Of a stretch of DNA of 45,337 nt, positions 1-6,743 are shown piece after piece. Source of the stretch: CAWUIO01 sp963922455 (GTDB lineage: Bacteria; Bacteroidota; Bacteroidia; Cytophagales; Microscillaceae). The position numbers were made by a program, and so were the translations under genes. The stretch spans positions 1 to 45,337 of the forward strand of contig CAWUIO010000051.1 in assembly GCA_963922455.1 (NCBI GenBank), in the 5' to 3' direction. The notes beneath the pieces were generated by a model. The model made no database searches. It was not told the DNA's origin and saw only the letters and a program-made list of their open reading frames with translations. Each line of letters begins with the position of its first letter. The first letter of the stretch is position 1.

Positions 1-153
1 CTAAATTAGACCAGAAACTTAACCTGGAAAACATGGGGTTCGCTGGACGGATACCAGTCCATAGCCACCAAAATCATAGTGGTTTCCACTTCCTGCTATC
101 TCGTCATCTTTTTCGTGACCGTTAAACCCAAAACGCTAGGCAAAGAATACGGA
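1..153 (-). pseudogene. Decayed Rhs core fragment, left edge
   Basis: Read on the minus strand, this gives an Rhs-like stretch RFGFNGHEKDDEIAGSGNHY followed by a degraded tail that stops near position 25. The codon equal to the tyrosine in the intact copy (TAT at 3706-3708) is TAG here (136-138), so it is not translatable through. It is preceded by a duplicate of the last codons and stop of the gene at 3724-4596. It is a remnant of a second Rhs tip, cut by the window edge. The Rhs assignment rests on the FGFNG-x-E-K-D-D-E pattern typical of Bacteroidota Rhs tails. Confidence 0.6.
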
Positions 154-184
154 CTAACGCTTCAACCAAAATTTGCCTTTCTCC
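137..184. repeat. 48-bp junction duplicate, copy 1
   Basis: Identical to 3707-3754. It spans the last nine codons and the stop of the hypothetical gene at 3724-4596 together with the first codons of the Rhs segment that follows. Identity ends sharply at 184/3754, so it marks a recombination or duplication breakpoint. Confidence 0.85.
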
Positions 185-189
185 TTCCT

Positions 190-402
190 GGTCTTAGCGT
201 CTCGCTAAGACCCCCTCGAGTAAATTGTAAATGCTTTTAAATATCTAAGCTAATTCGCCAATATTAACCAAGTGTAAAGTAAATTGAGTGGAAAGAAAAT
301 CCCAACCCCTCGCTGGTCTTAAAGTTTCGCTAAGTCCAGCTTGGTTTCAAGTGTAAATACGGTTTGCTTAGTACTCGAGGGTCTTAGCGAGACGCTAAGA
401 CC
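190..402. mobile_element. 213-bp hairpin-capped inverted-repeat element, copy 1
   Basis: The left end is GGTCTTAGCG-TCT-CGCTAAGACC (190-212), a perfect 10-bp hairpin, followed by CCCCCTCGAGTA. The right end (372-402) is its inverse, TACTCGAGG plus the same hairpin (380-402), so the termini form about 31-bp inverted repeats that differ by two C residues. A degenerate third hairpin lies inside at 313-339. There is no ORF of note. It is identical to 1153-1365, and identity extends 9 bp left and 10 bp right of the termini. No target-site duplication is visible. The form resembles a non-autonomous MITE or REP-like element; the mobilising enzyme is unknown. Confidence 0.75.
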
Positions 403-443
403 ATTATGGGGGTTTCATTTCATCTTTATCAATATTTACGTAC

Positions 444-1127
444 TCAAAAGCTAAAAATATCAGGGCCTTCTTCAAAAACCAGACCTGTACACCCAGCCAA
501 AGCAGTTCTTAATTCTTCACTTATTATGAAATCAGATTTGAACAAATAAGTATTATACATCAAATCAAAAAAAACATCAGGAAATTTTTCACTAGAATAG
601 CCTATCTGAGTGATTTTTATTTTTCTAGATATACGTTCTTTAATGGGGACTTTTATTTCATTCTCTATGAACTCTGCGTAGCCTACTTCAAAATTTTGTT
701 GCTCATCAGACCTTTTGTTTGTTCGACAATAATGAATTTTTTCTATAAACATTGATCCGTTTGAATTGAAGTGAATCAACTCATATGGTATGCTAAAATT
801 GTCATTTTCGTTATTATCCCTGAATACATTAAGTGTATCTAATTTATGTTCTTGTAACTTAAAATCACTTAGAATAGTACTTACCTTTCTATTAATCATT
901 ACTCCTTCCCACCCCAGGTGACTTACCTTTAGTAAGTCCAAATATTCAGATTCGTCCGTAAGTGAAAACTCTCCTTTTAATAATTCATTAGGCATAAATT
1001 CATTCCTATCCCAATTTATATCGAGACTCCTTTCTTTAAATGGATAGTTACCAGCCGTTCTACGAAACTCTAACTCACCCAGAGGTGATTCAAAATTCAG
1101 CACTAACCTATAATGTCTTTTTATCAT
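444..1127 (-). CDS. Putative immunity protein, DUF1629/Imm11-like (orphan)
   Basis: A 227-aa soluble protein with no signal peptide or membrane segment. The C-terminal part (about residues 178-227) has the pattern FPDVFFD...FIISEELRTAL...GLVFEE, which resembles the end of DUF1629/Imm11-type immunity proteins, where a surface recognition module precedes 'SerLkeal..gltGl.F'. It is AT-rich compared with genes right of 4.9 kb. The ORF is bracketed by two identical 213-bp inverted-repeat elements and has no cognate toxin beside it, so it is likely an orphan immunity gene left by cassette exchange next to Rhs fragments. The family call is pattern-based and could be wrong; the immunity role is inferred from context. 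Confidence 0.5.
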   Translation of the reverse strand: MIKRHYRLVLNFESPLGELEFRRTAGNYPFKERSLDINWDRNEFMPNELLKGEFSLTDESEYLDLLKVSHLGWEGVMINRKVSTILSDFKLQEHKLDTLNVFRDNNENDNFSIPYELIHFNSNGSMFIEKIHYCRTNKRSDEQQNFEVGYAEFIENEIKVPIKERISRKIKITQIGYSSEKFPDVFFDLMYNTYLFKSDFIISEELRTALAGCTGLVFEEGPDIFSF

Positions 1128-1152
1128 AATCTTGATTTTGCCACTCCTTCCT

Positions 1153-1365
1153 GGTCTTAGCGTCTCGCTAAGACCCCCTCGAGTAAATTGTAAATGCTTT
1201 TAAATATCTAAGCTAATTCGCCAATATTAACCAAGTGTAAAGTAAATTGAGTGGAAAGAAAATCCCAACCCCTCGCTGGTCTTAAAGTTTCGCTAAGTCC
1301 AGCTTGGTTTCAAGTGTAAATACGGTTTGCTTAGTACTCGAGGGTCTTAGCGAGACGCTAAGACC
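1153..1365. mobile_element. 213-bp hairpin-capped inverted-repeat element, copy 2
   Basis: Identical base for base to 190-402, with hairpins at 1153-1175 and 1343-1365. Total shared identity is 1144-1375 against 181-412 (232 bp). It lies upstream of the immunity-like ORF, so the pair forms direct copies on both sides of one gene, a composite arrangement. Confidence 0.75.
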
Positions 1366-1417
1366 ATTATGGGGGCCCAGGCTTTGTCGTAAAATACCTT
1401 GTCATCGAACGGGGTAA

Positions 1418-1473
1418 ATACCCCTTTTATCTGGCTTCGGGGTTCCCTAGCGGAAAACCCCGAAGAGCTGAAA
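1418..1473. repeat. 56-bp direct repeat, copy 1
   Basis: Identical to 1653-1708. It contains a hairpin CTTCGGGGTT...AACCCCGAAG. The two copies lie 235 bp apart in a non-coding stretch downstream of the ExbD-like lipoprotein gene. Confidence 0.8.
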
Positions 1474-1589
1474 GAGCTGAAACTTCAGGTAGGCTTTCGG
1501 GACATCGTTTCCCGGTTGGCCTGCCGGAGGGTGCGGGTTGGGGAACGGACGGGCAATTTGAACCTGCGCCCCCCTTGCCCACGACCCAC

Positions 1590-1625
1590 ACAAAATAGCC
1601 CGGACAGGTGCCCGGGCCCTTTTGT
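1590..1625. terminator. Strong hairpin between the 56-bp repeats
   Basis: ACAAAA-ta-GCCCGG / CCGGGC-cc-TTTTGT forms an extended stem with an 8-nt loop and a run of T on the plus strand. It could act as a terminator in either direction, but no plus-strand gene ends just before it. Confidence 0.4.
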
Positions 1626-1652
1626 ACAATATCTTAATGTTAAACGGGATAG

Positions 1653-1708
1653 ATACCCCTTTTATCTGGCTTCGGGGTTCCCTAGCGGAAAACCCCGAAG
1701 AGCTGAAA
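1653..1708. repeat. 56-bp direct repeat, copy 2
   Basis: Identical to 1418-1473, including the CTTCGGGGTT/AACCCCGAAG hairpin. It ends 15 bp past the 3' end of the ExbD-like lipoprotein gene (1724). Confidence 0.8.
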
Positions 1709-1723
1709 TCTATCCACATGCCA

Positions 1724-2659
1724 TCAAAAATCTCCAAAACTCTCAACCTTTTTTATTTCGATATCTAATGGAAATTTGTCTAAAGCTTTAATATAAAGAC
1801 TGTCAGTTTCATTTAATTTAAGAAACTCTTCTAAAACTAAGTTTAAATATTCTGCCCTTAGTTCATTATTTGAAGTAACAACCATTTCATAGATAGTTTT
1901 TAGGAAAGTTGGAGAAGTACCTCTATCATGAAAGATTATGATATTAGAAGCTTCATTCACACTAAAAAAACTTTTCAATGTATCTTTCAAGTCTTCTAAC
2001 TTGATGCGATCTTCTTCATACAATAATTCATTTTTTTTATTCACGTATAAACTTATTTCATCATCTTGAGCAGAATAAATATTTTCACTCTCATCACCCC
2101 CCTTAGATCGTTTATAAGGATAGAAAAATATGTGGTACGGATATATGCTTTCAATCTCATCAAATTCTTCTGCTGTTAAATCTCCTAAGTCCTTTGAAAA
2201 TTTCAAATAAGAAACATGATTGCGAAGAGTATCCAACACTCTACGATATGCTTGGTGAATAGAATCAAGTTGGTTTTTTATAAGACTTGGTTTACCGTAA
2301 GAATTAGAATAAACCAAAACTGTAGCATATTCAGGATTTGATGAATACTCTTTAAGCCTTTTTGGGTTTTTGATGAATTTGTAAAACAACTCGAATAAAC
2401 TTGAAGAATTGTACAAACTTTTATCAGTATAAATGCACAAGTTACTATCTACATACATAGTCATAGTGTTTTCTTTAAAGACTGGCAGATCGATAACAAA
2501 TTTTCTTTTGTAATCTAAATCAGAGAATGTTTCCTTGTACTTTAAAATATCGATGCTTCCTTTGAGGCATTTGCATTCAGTTTGTACTAACCTCTCGCTT
2601 TTGCAATTAGTTAAAATTATTTGAAAAAGTACCAGTAAATAAAAAGATTTCTTAATCAT
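1724..2659 (-). CDS. Lipoprotein with two ExbD-like domains, candidate immunity protein
   Basis: A 311-aa predicted lipoprotein: the signal segment ends in ILTNC with Cys19 as lipidation site. Two related segments follow. The C-terminal one (about 200-290) reads LYVNKKNELLYEE...DRGTSPTF...NELRAEY, matching the periplasmic domain of Bacteroidota ExbD/TolR proteins (VN..N.LL...DRGTSY...NELR). The N-terminal one (about 65-150) has the same layout (MYVDSNLCIY...FIKNP...YRRVLDTLR). The N-terminal transmembrane helix of true ExbD is replaced by a lipoprotein signal. Its start overlaps the stop of the Rhs tip (ATGA at 2656-2659), the usual toxin-immunity coupling, so it is the best candidate immunity protein. 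Alternatively it is a cargo lipoprotein unrelated to toxicity. Confidence 0.6.
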   Translation of the reverse strand: MIKKSFYLLVLFQIILTNCKSERLVQTECKCLKGSIDILKYKETFSDLDYKRKFVIDLPVFKENTMTMYVDSNLCIYTDKSLYNSSSLFELFYKFIKNPKRLKEYSSNPEYATVLVYSNSYGKPSLIKNQLDSIHQAYRRVLDTLRNHVSYLKFSKDLGDLTAEEFDEIESIYPYHIFFYPYKRSKGGDESENIYSAQDDEISLYVNKKNELLYEEDRIKLEDLKDTLKSFFSVNEASNIIIFHDRGTSPTFLKTIYEMVVTSNNELRAEYLNLVLEEFLKLNETDSLYIKALDKFPLDIEIKKVESFGDF

Positions 2660-3723
2660 TCAGTTTTACTTGATTTATTCAAAAACGCTTCCCAATCAAC
2701 CAATTGAACATTTCCGAATCTACTTTGATCAATCTCATAAGGTGTTAAATCCATTGTGCTCGAAGGTTGGAAAAGTTGCCTTGACGGTGTTAAGTTTTTC
2801 GGCAATTTCGCCCCAACACCAAATAAGCTACCTATTTTTATATTCCATAAGCCATTAGAAAAAGAACTTCCTTCTCCAGAATATCTTTGGGTAAATATTT
2901 GATGGCTACCATAGTTTACCTGTTCATCTACACTTTCAGAATGGTAACTACCAATAGCACCAATTGTACCACCTTCCATCCTTAACAATTCCCTAGTAGA
3001 TTTAATATTCATTTTAAATTTACGGAATCCTAATCCTTTTGTATAGGTATATAATCTACCTCTTTGATACGCGACTTTCCCCAAGACTGAAAAGTTAATA
3101 TCGCTACCAATACCAAAAAAATCTATATCATTTCCTTTTTCATCTTTATAGAAACCTTCATCAAATAATTTTGTATCTATTGGATAAAACTTGTCCTCAA
3201 ACAATCCATCAGCCGGAGGGAAATAATATCCCTTTTCATTGAAAATTATGTCTTTATTGTCATTGTATTTAGCCATTATCACCAATACACCTTTGAAGTT
3301 TTGGTTTTTATGAACCTCAACTGCACGATTATTTGGCGGTTTTTGATCTTCCATAAATGTTTGTTGGTTTACCCATTTACCATCATCTTTGAAGTTATTA
3401 TGCAATGCATAATACAACATTGCTCGTTGACTAATAACATCGTTAGAATTTAGATATTCTAGAAACTTGGTGGTTTCATAAGGGCCGTGGATAACTACTA
3501 GATATTCTAAACCATCTAGGTCTATCGCATTAATTGGCATATTTCCAGCAAACTGGTAGGGTGTCCACCAAGGAAAATCCTTTGTCAAGGGGTCAACGCT
3601 CAAAAACTTCGCGATCCCCGGGTTGTACAATCGAAATCCATAGTCCTGCGTCAGCCCAGCCGTGCCCCATTCCCTGTCGTTTTCCTTCCCGTTGAAGCCA
3701 AAACGATAGGCAAAGAATACGGA
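2656..3723 (-). CDS. Orphan Rhs core tip with unrecognised C-terminal toxin-like domain
   Basis: The open frame starts right after the stop codon of the preceding gene (3724-3726) and runs 355 codons with no ATG near its start. It opens with the conserved Rhs tail: YRFGFNGKENDREWG, then LYNPGIAKFLSVDPLT, TPYQFAGNMPINAIDLDGLE. About 280 residues of variable sequence follow, containing GIGSDINFSVLG, MEGGTIGAIGSYHSE and a polar tail; I do not recognise this domain. Full Rhs proteins carry thousands of residues of YD repeats upstream, which are absent, so this is a displaced C-terminal cassette, likely silent unless recombined onto a full-length Rhs gene. A TTG at 3628-3630 falls within the core and is not a convincing start. 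It overlaps the lipoprotein gene downstream. Confidence 0.65.
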   Translation of the reverse strand, partial: SVFFAYRFGFNGKENDREWGTAGLTQDYGFRLYNPGIAKFLSVDPLTKDFPWWTPYQFAGNMPINAIDLDGLEYLVVIHGPYETTKFLEYLNSNDVISQRAMLYYALHNNFKDDGKWVNQQTFMEDQKPPNNRAVEVHKNQNFKGVLVIMAKYNDNKDIIFNEKGYYFPPADGLFEDKFYPIDTKLFDEGFYKDEKGNDIDFFGIGSDINFSVLGKVAYQRGRLYTYTKGLGFRKFKMNIKSTRELLRMEGGTIGAIGSYHSESVDEQVNYGSHQIFTQRYSGEGSSFSNGLWNIKIGSLFGVGAKLPKNLTPSRQLFQPSSTMDLTPYEIDQSRFGNVQLVDWEAFLNKSSKTE

Positions 3724-3754
3724 CTAACGCTTCAACCAAAATTTGCCTTTCTCC
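3707..3754. repeat. 48-bp junction duplicate, copy 2
   Basis: Identical to 137-184. It spans the 3' end of the secreted hypothetical gene and the start of the Rhs segment, the point where the two unrelated sequences join. Confidence 0.85.
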
Positions 3755-4596
3755 CAGCGGGCATTGCCGATTTTGTCTCCCACTTTGCCTTGGGAGTTTA
3801 GGTGGAAAAGGGTGGCATCCCCTACCCCCTCGGAGAAGCGAAAGAAAAAGAGGTCGCCTTCCAGGGAAAGTTCTTGGTTCATTTGTAAGGAGATCTCCTT
3901 ACTCACATTTTTCCAATTTCCCTCGCTTAAAGACCAAAATTGGGTTTGGCATTCGGGGCTGAGGCCGGGGCGGCAGGTACTAATGGCCAGAATGGTTCGA
4001 TAGTGTACCGCATCTTCGAGCAGCACTATTTCTTTTTCCCGATTATCACGCTCTACGGTTTTTAAGTAAGCCCATTGCCTTTTGTCCTGGCTAAATGCTT
4101 GCTCTTGGTGATTGGCCAATTGCCCGAGGTCGGGGTTGGGCAAGAAATGATAATACTGGGCCACATCTAGGTCTTTTAAGGCAAGCTCTTGGAAGGTGAG
4201 CAGGGTTTGCGGAAATAAGTCCCGGATATCTTCTTTCTCATCTTCGGTCCAGGGGTTTTCTTGCAAGGTGTAGATCTCTAATTGTTTTAAGGGGGGGTAT
4301 TCTTCAAGGAGTAACCGGGAGACTTGAGGTTGTTTTAAAAAAGAAGGCAGAAGGATATTCAAATTAAAAAGGGGGGCTCCCATGGCAGGCCTAAGGCATT
4401 CGCAGGCCTCGATATAGGCTTGGGTTTGGGCCATTGCGGGGGGCAGCTTGTCTATCTTGCCCGGTATGCGTAGGAAATGGGGCTTGGGGTCGAAAAGATT
4501 GGCTGGCTTCTGTACTTGGGCCTGAAGGGGCATCGGGCAGGTTAGGATACAGGCAAGTAGCCAGCCTAGAAGATTTTGCCTAAGCGCTTGATACAT
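3724..4596 (-). CDS. Secreted hypothetical protein next to the Rhs island
   Basis: From the ATG at 4594-4596 it encodes 290 aa with a clear signal peptide (LLGWLLACILTCPMPLQAQ). The frame is open to an ATG at 4689, but that would place about 31 residues ahead of the signal, so the internal start is preferred. The mature part has a leucine-rich repeat-like stretch (LEIYTLQENPWTEDEKEDIRD) and a C-terminal region ending ARWEKGKFWLKR. I do not recognise a family. Codon use and GC content match the chromosomal genes to the right, not the AT-rich island. Its last codons are duplicated at the left edge of the window, so its 3' end is a recombination boundary. Confidence 0.6.
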   Translation of the reverse strand: MYQALRQNLLGWLLACILTCPMPLQAQVQKPANLFDPKPHFLRIPGKIDKLPPAMAQTQAYIEACECLRPAMGAPLFNLNILLPSFLKQPQVSRLLLEEYPPLKQLEIYTLQENPWTEDEKEDIRDLFPQTLLTFQELALKDLDVAQYYHFLPNPDLGQLANHQEQAFSQDKRQWAYLKTVERDNREKEIVLLEDAVHYRTILAISTCRPGLSPECQTQFWSLSEGNWKNVSKEISLQMNQELSLEGDLFFFRFSEGVGDATLFHLNSQGKVGDKIGNARWEKGKFWLKR

Positions 4597-4761
4597 CGCC
4601 AAGAACACGTTGGGGTATGTTTGAGGGAGAGAAGTTATATATTGGCCCAAACGAAGCCGAGAGGGATGGATGTTAGAATTATTTGCCATGAGGAGCTTTA
4701 TTTCTTCAAAAATACGGAATAAAGCGGCTCCTGCCAGTATCCTCTAAGCTTTTCGTATATT

Positions 4762-4769
4762 TACTTTTG
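4762..4769 (+). promoter_or_regulatory. Candidate -7 element TACTTTTG
   Basis: Matches the Bacteroidota -7 consensus TAnnTTTG. No good -33 TTTG is seen. It lies 25 bp before repeat copy 1, so the repeat would be in the leader of the DUF58 operon. Confidence 0.35.
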
Positions 4770-4793
4770 GAATTATATATATTTTTGGTTTTC

Positions 4794-4920
4794 GGCATAG
4801 GGATAGAGCTATTGTTTGAGCCCGCCGCTGCTTGGCGGGAGGCCGGCGAGTAGCGAAAGCCCGACCCCGGGGCAGTCACGTTTGATCTAAATCTTATACT
4901 ATCTGCCCGGGGGATGCCCC
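4794..4920 (+). repeat. Dispersed structured repeat, copy 1
   Basis: Carries the family's blocks GGCATAGGGATAGAGC, GTTTGAGC, GGCGAGTAGCGAAAGCCCGACC and a GCCCC end. The terminal stem is CCCCGGGGCAG/CTGCCCGGGG with one bulge. A first hairpin, CCCGCC/GGCGGG, is also present. It ends 12 bp before the GTG start of the DUF58 gene, closer to a gene start than any other copy. Confidence 0.85.
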
Positions 4921-4932
4921 AAAATTTGCCCA

Positions 4933-5826
4933 GTGACTCAAGAAGAACTCAAAAAAATATTAAGCAAAATCCGCAATTACGAGATCAATATCCGTAAGGC
5001 GGTCAACTCGCAACTGCAGGGGAGCTTTGCCTCGGTTTTTAAGGGTTCCGGTTTGGAGTTTGACGACGTTAGGGCTTACCAATACGGAGACGATGTGCGG
5101 AGGATTGACTGGCACGTGAGCGCCAAGGGTGAGGCCACGTATGTGAAAGTATTCCGGGAAGAAAAGGAACAAACGGTCTTTTTTCTCACAGACGTGAGCG
5201 AATCGCAGCAGGTGGGTTCGTTTAAATCTAAGAAAATTGACATGGCCCGGGAGGTGACCAGTGTATTGGCGCTGTCGGCAGTAAAAGAGGCCAGTGAGGT
5301 GGGGTTGATCTGTTTTAGCGACCAAAAAGAAAAGTACATTAAGCCGGATAAGGGTTTGGCCAAGGCCTATGAGATTATGATTAATTTGTACCGTTTGCAG
5401 CCTCAATCCAGCGGTACGGACCTGAACGCTTTTATTCATTTTGCCCTCAACTTGATCAAGCGGCGGAGCATTGTGATTTTGGTTTCTGACTTTATTGACC
5501 GGGGGTATGAAGATGCCATACAAGCCTTGGCCAAAAAGCATGATTTAATCTTGATCCATTTGATGGACCCTTGGGAATTGAGTTTGCCCAAAGTGGGGCA
5601 AATCCCCTTGATTGATAAGGAGAAACGGGTAATCCATTGGGCCAATACCTCCTCGCCAGCTTTTAGGAAGCGCTATATCCGTTTTTTTGAGGAGACCCGG
5701 GATTTATTAGAATCTTTAAGCCATCAGTTTCAGGCCAATTACCTTCCCATGAGCACCCAGGATGCGATTGTGCCCAAAATGGTGAAATTGTTTAAAGTGC
5801 GCAACCGAAATAGCAGAAGCCGATGA
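4933..5826 (+). CDS. DUF58 domain protein (first gene of Bat-like operon)
   Basis: A 297-aa cytoplasmic protein. It opens in the usual DUF58 manner with EINIRKAVNSQLQG, then FKGSGLEFDDVRAYQYGDDV and the RIDWHVSAKGE block at about 45-60, followed by a VWA-like fold (FFLTDVSES around 90-98, SIVILVSDFIDRG around 180). DUF58 proteins usually work with MoxR ATPases and VWA membrane proteins of the Bat system, thought to help assembly or chaperoning of envelope proteins and stress tolerance. The start is GTG at 4933, chosen because the family's N-terminus begins here. Its stop overlaps the next start (ATGA at 5823-5826). No moxR gene lies upstream; instead a structured repeat does. Confidence 0.85.
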   Translation: MTQEELKKILSKIRNYEINIRKAVNSQLQGSFASVFKGSGLEFDDVRAYQYGDDVRRIDWHVSAKGEATYVKVFREEKEQTVFFLTDVSESQQVGSFKSKKIDMAREVTSVLALSAVKEASEVGLICFSDQKEKYIKPDKGLAKAYEIMINLYRLQPQSSGTDLNAFIHFALNLIKRRSIVILVSDFIDRGYEDAIQALAKKHDLILIHLMDPWELSLPKVGQIPLIDKEKRVIHWANTSSPAFRKRYIRFFEETRDLLESLSHQFQANYLPMSTQDAIVPKMVKLFKVRNRNSRSR

Positions 5827-6743
5827 TGCCTCACCCGAAGTATGTATTGGGCCGGATGTTCCTTTTATTGCTCTCTTGGGCCGGCTATTCTGGACCCTTG
5901 CTGGCTCAGGAAACGCTCAAACCCCAGGGTAGCTTTGATAGGGATACTTTAGAAATTGGCCTTCCGGTGTATTATTCTTTAAGTGTACGTCACCGCCCGG
6001 ATACGCGCATTATTTTTCCGGATTCGTCTTATAATTTTGCCCCATTTGAGCTGATAGAACGGATGTACTTTGATACCCGTACGGGTCCGGCAAACAGCTT
6101 GGATAGTGTGGTGTATTTATTGACCAGTTTTGAAACCCAGGATAGGCAAACCTTAAGTTTGCCAGTTTATTTAATCACGCCCAAAGACTGTGTGCTTTAC
6201 CGCGCCCCTCCCGACACCCTGCTTTTTAAATCTAACATCCAAGAGGACCCCCGAAACTATACCCTTCAAACCGATACCCGCCACGTTGATGTGCCCTCTC
6301 GTTTCGACATTGCTTTGTTTTTAAGCATAATCCTAGGGATTTTGCTGGTCTTGTTGCTTATTTGGGGTTTGTTTGGTAAAGCCATCCGGCGTTTTGTGGT
6401 ATTTTACCGCTTAGAAACTGGGCACCAGATCTATGTAAGAGAGTTTCAGCAATTGTCGGAGCGCTCGGTACGGAATGCCTCTATTTTTTCGCTGGAAAGA
6501 GCGGTGACCCGTTGGAAAAAGCATATGGAGCAGATTCTAAATCAGCCATTTAGCACGTATACGTCTAAAGAAATAAGAGAATTAATCCCCGACCCAGAGT
6601 TGGCCAAGTCTTTAAAAGAAATTGACCGGGCGGTTTATGGTCAAGAATTTAGTGGGGCGCTTTCGGAGGCCTTGGCTGTTTTGTTAGCTTTTTCGGAAGA
6701 ACAATTTGCCCAAAAGAGGGAAACTTTACGCAATGAAGCTTAA
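5823..6743 (+). CDS. BatD-like membrane protein
   Basis: A 306-aa protein with an N-terminal signal (LLLLSWAGYSGPLLAQ), a beta-sandwich-like periplasmic region (about 30-155), one transmembrane helix (about 160-185, FDIALFLSIILGILLVLLLI) and a cytoplasmic helical tail with a TSKEIREL segment. The layout matches the small BatD-like proteins found between DUF58 and VWA genes in Bacteroidota. It overlaps both neighbours: 4 nt with the DUF58 gene and 11 nt with the BatA gene, so the three are translationally coupled. The name BatD-like follows from layout and position rather than from a diagnostic motif. Confidence 0.7.
   Translation: MMPHPKYVLGRMFLLLLSWAGYSGPLLAQETLKPQGSFDRDTLEIGLPVYYSLSVRHRPDTRIIFPDSSYNFAPFELIERMYFDTRTGPANSLDSVVYLLTSFETQDRQTLSLPVYLITPKDCVLYRAPPDTLLFKSNIQEDPRNYTLQTDTRHVDVPSRFDIALFLSIILGILLVLLLIWGLFGKAIRRFVVFYRLETGHQIYVREFQQLSERSVRNASIFSLERAVTRWKKHMEQILNQPFSTYTSKEIRELIPDPELAKSLKEIDRAVYGQEFSGALSEALAVLLAFSEEQFAQKRETLRNEA

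Noticed and set aside
1541..1620. Possible tRNA 3' half on the minus strand (AGGTTCAAAT motif)
   Set aside because: The T-stem does not pair, and no D-arm, anticodon arm or acceptor partner is found, so it is not a tRNA gene; at most a decayed remnant.
1399..1791. A 130-codon plus-strand reading frame and its antisense frame at 1447-1746
   Set aside because: They run through the 56-bp direct repeats and hairpins, have arginine/proline-rich low-complexity translation and no family resemblance.
4960..5541. Long antisense frames inside the DUF58 gene
   Set aside because: Shadows of a well-supported gene with family motifs in the plus frame.
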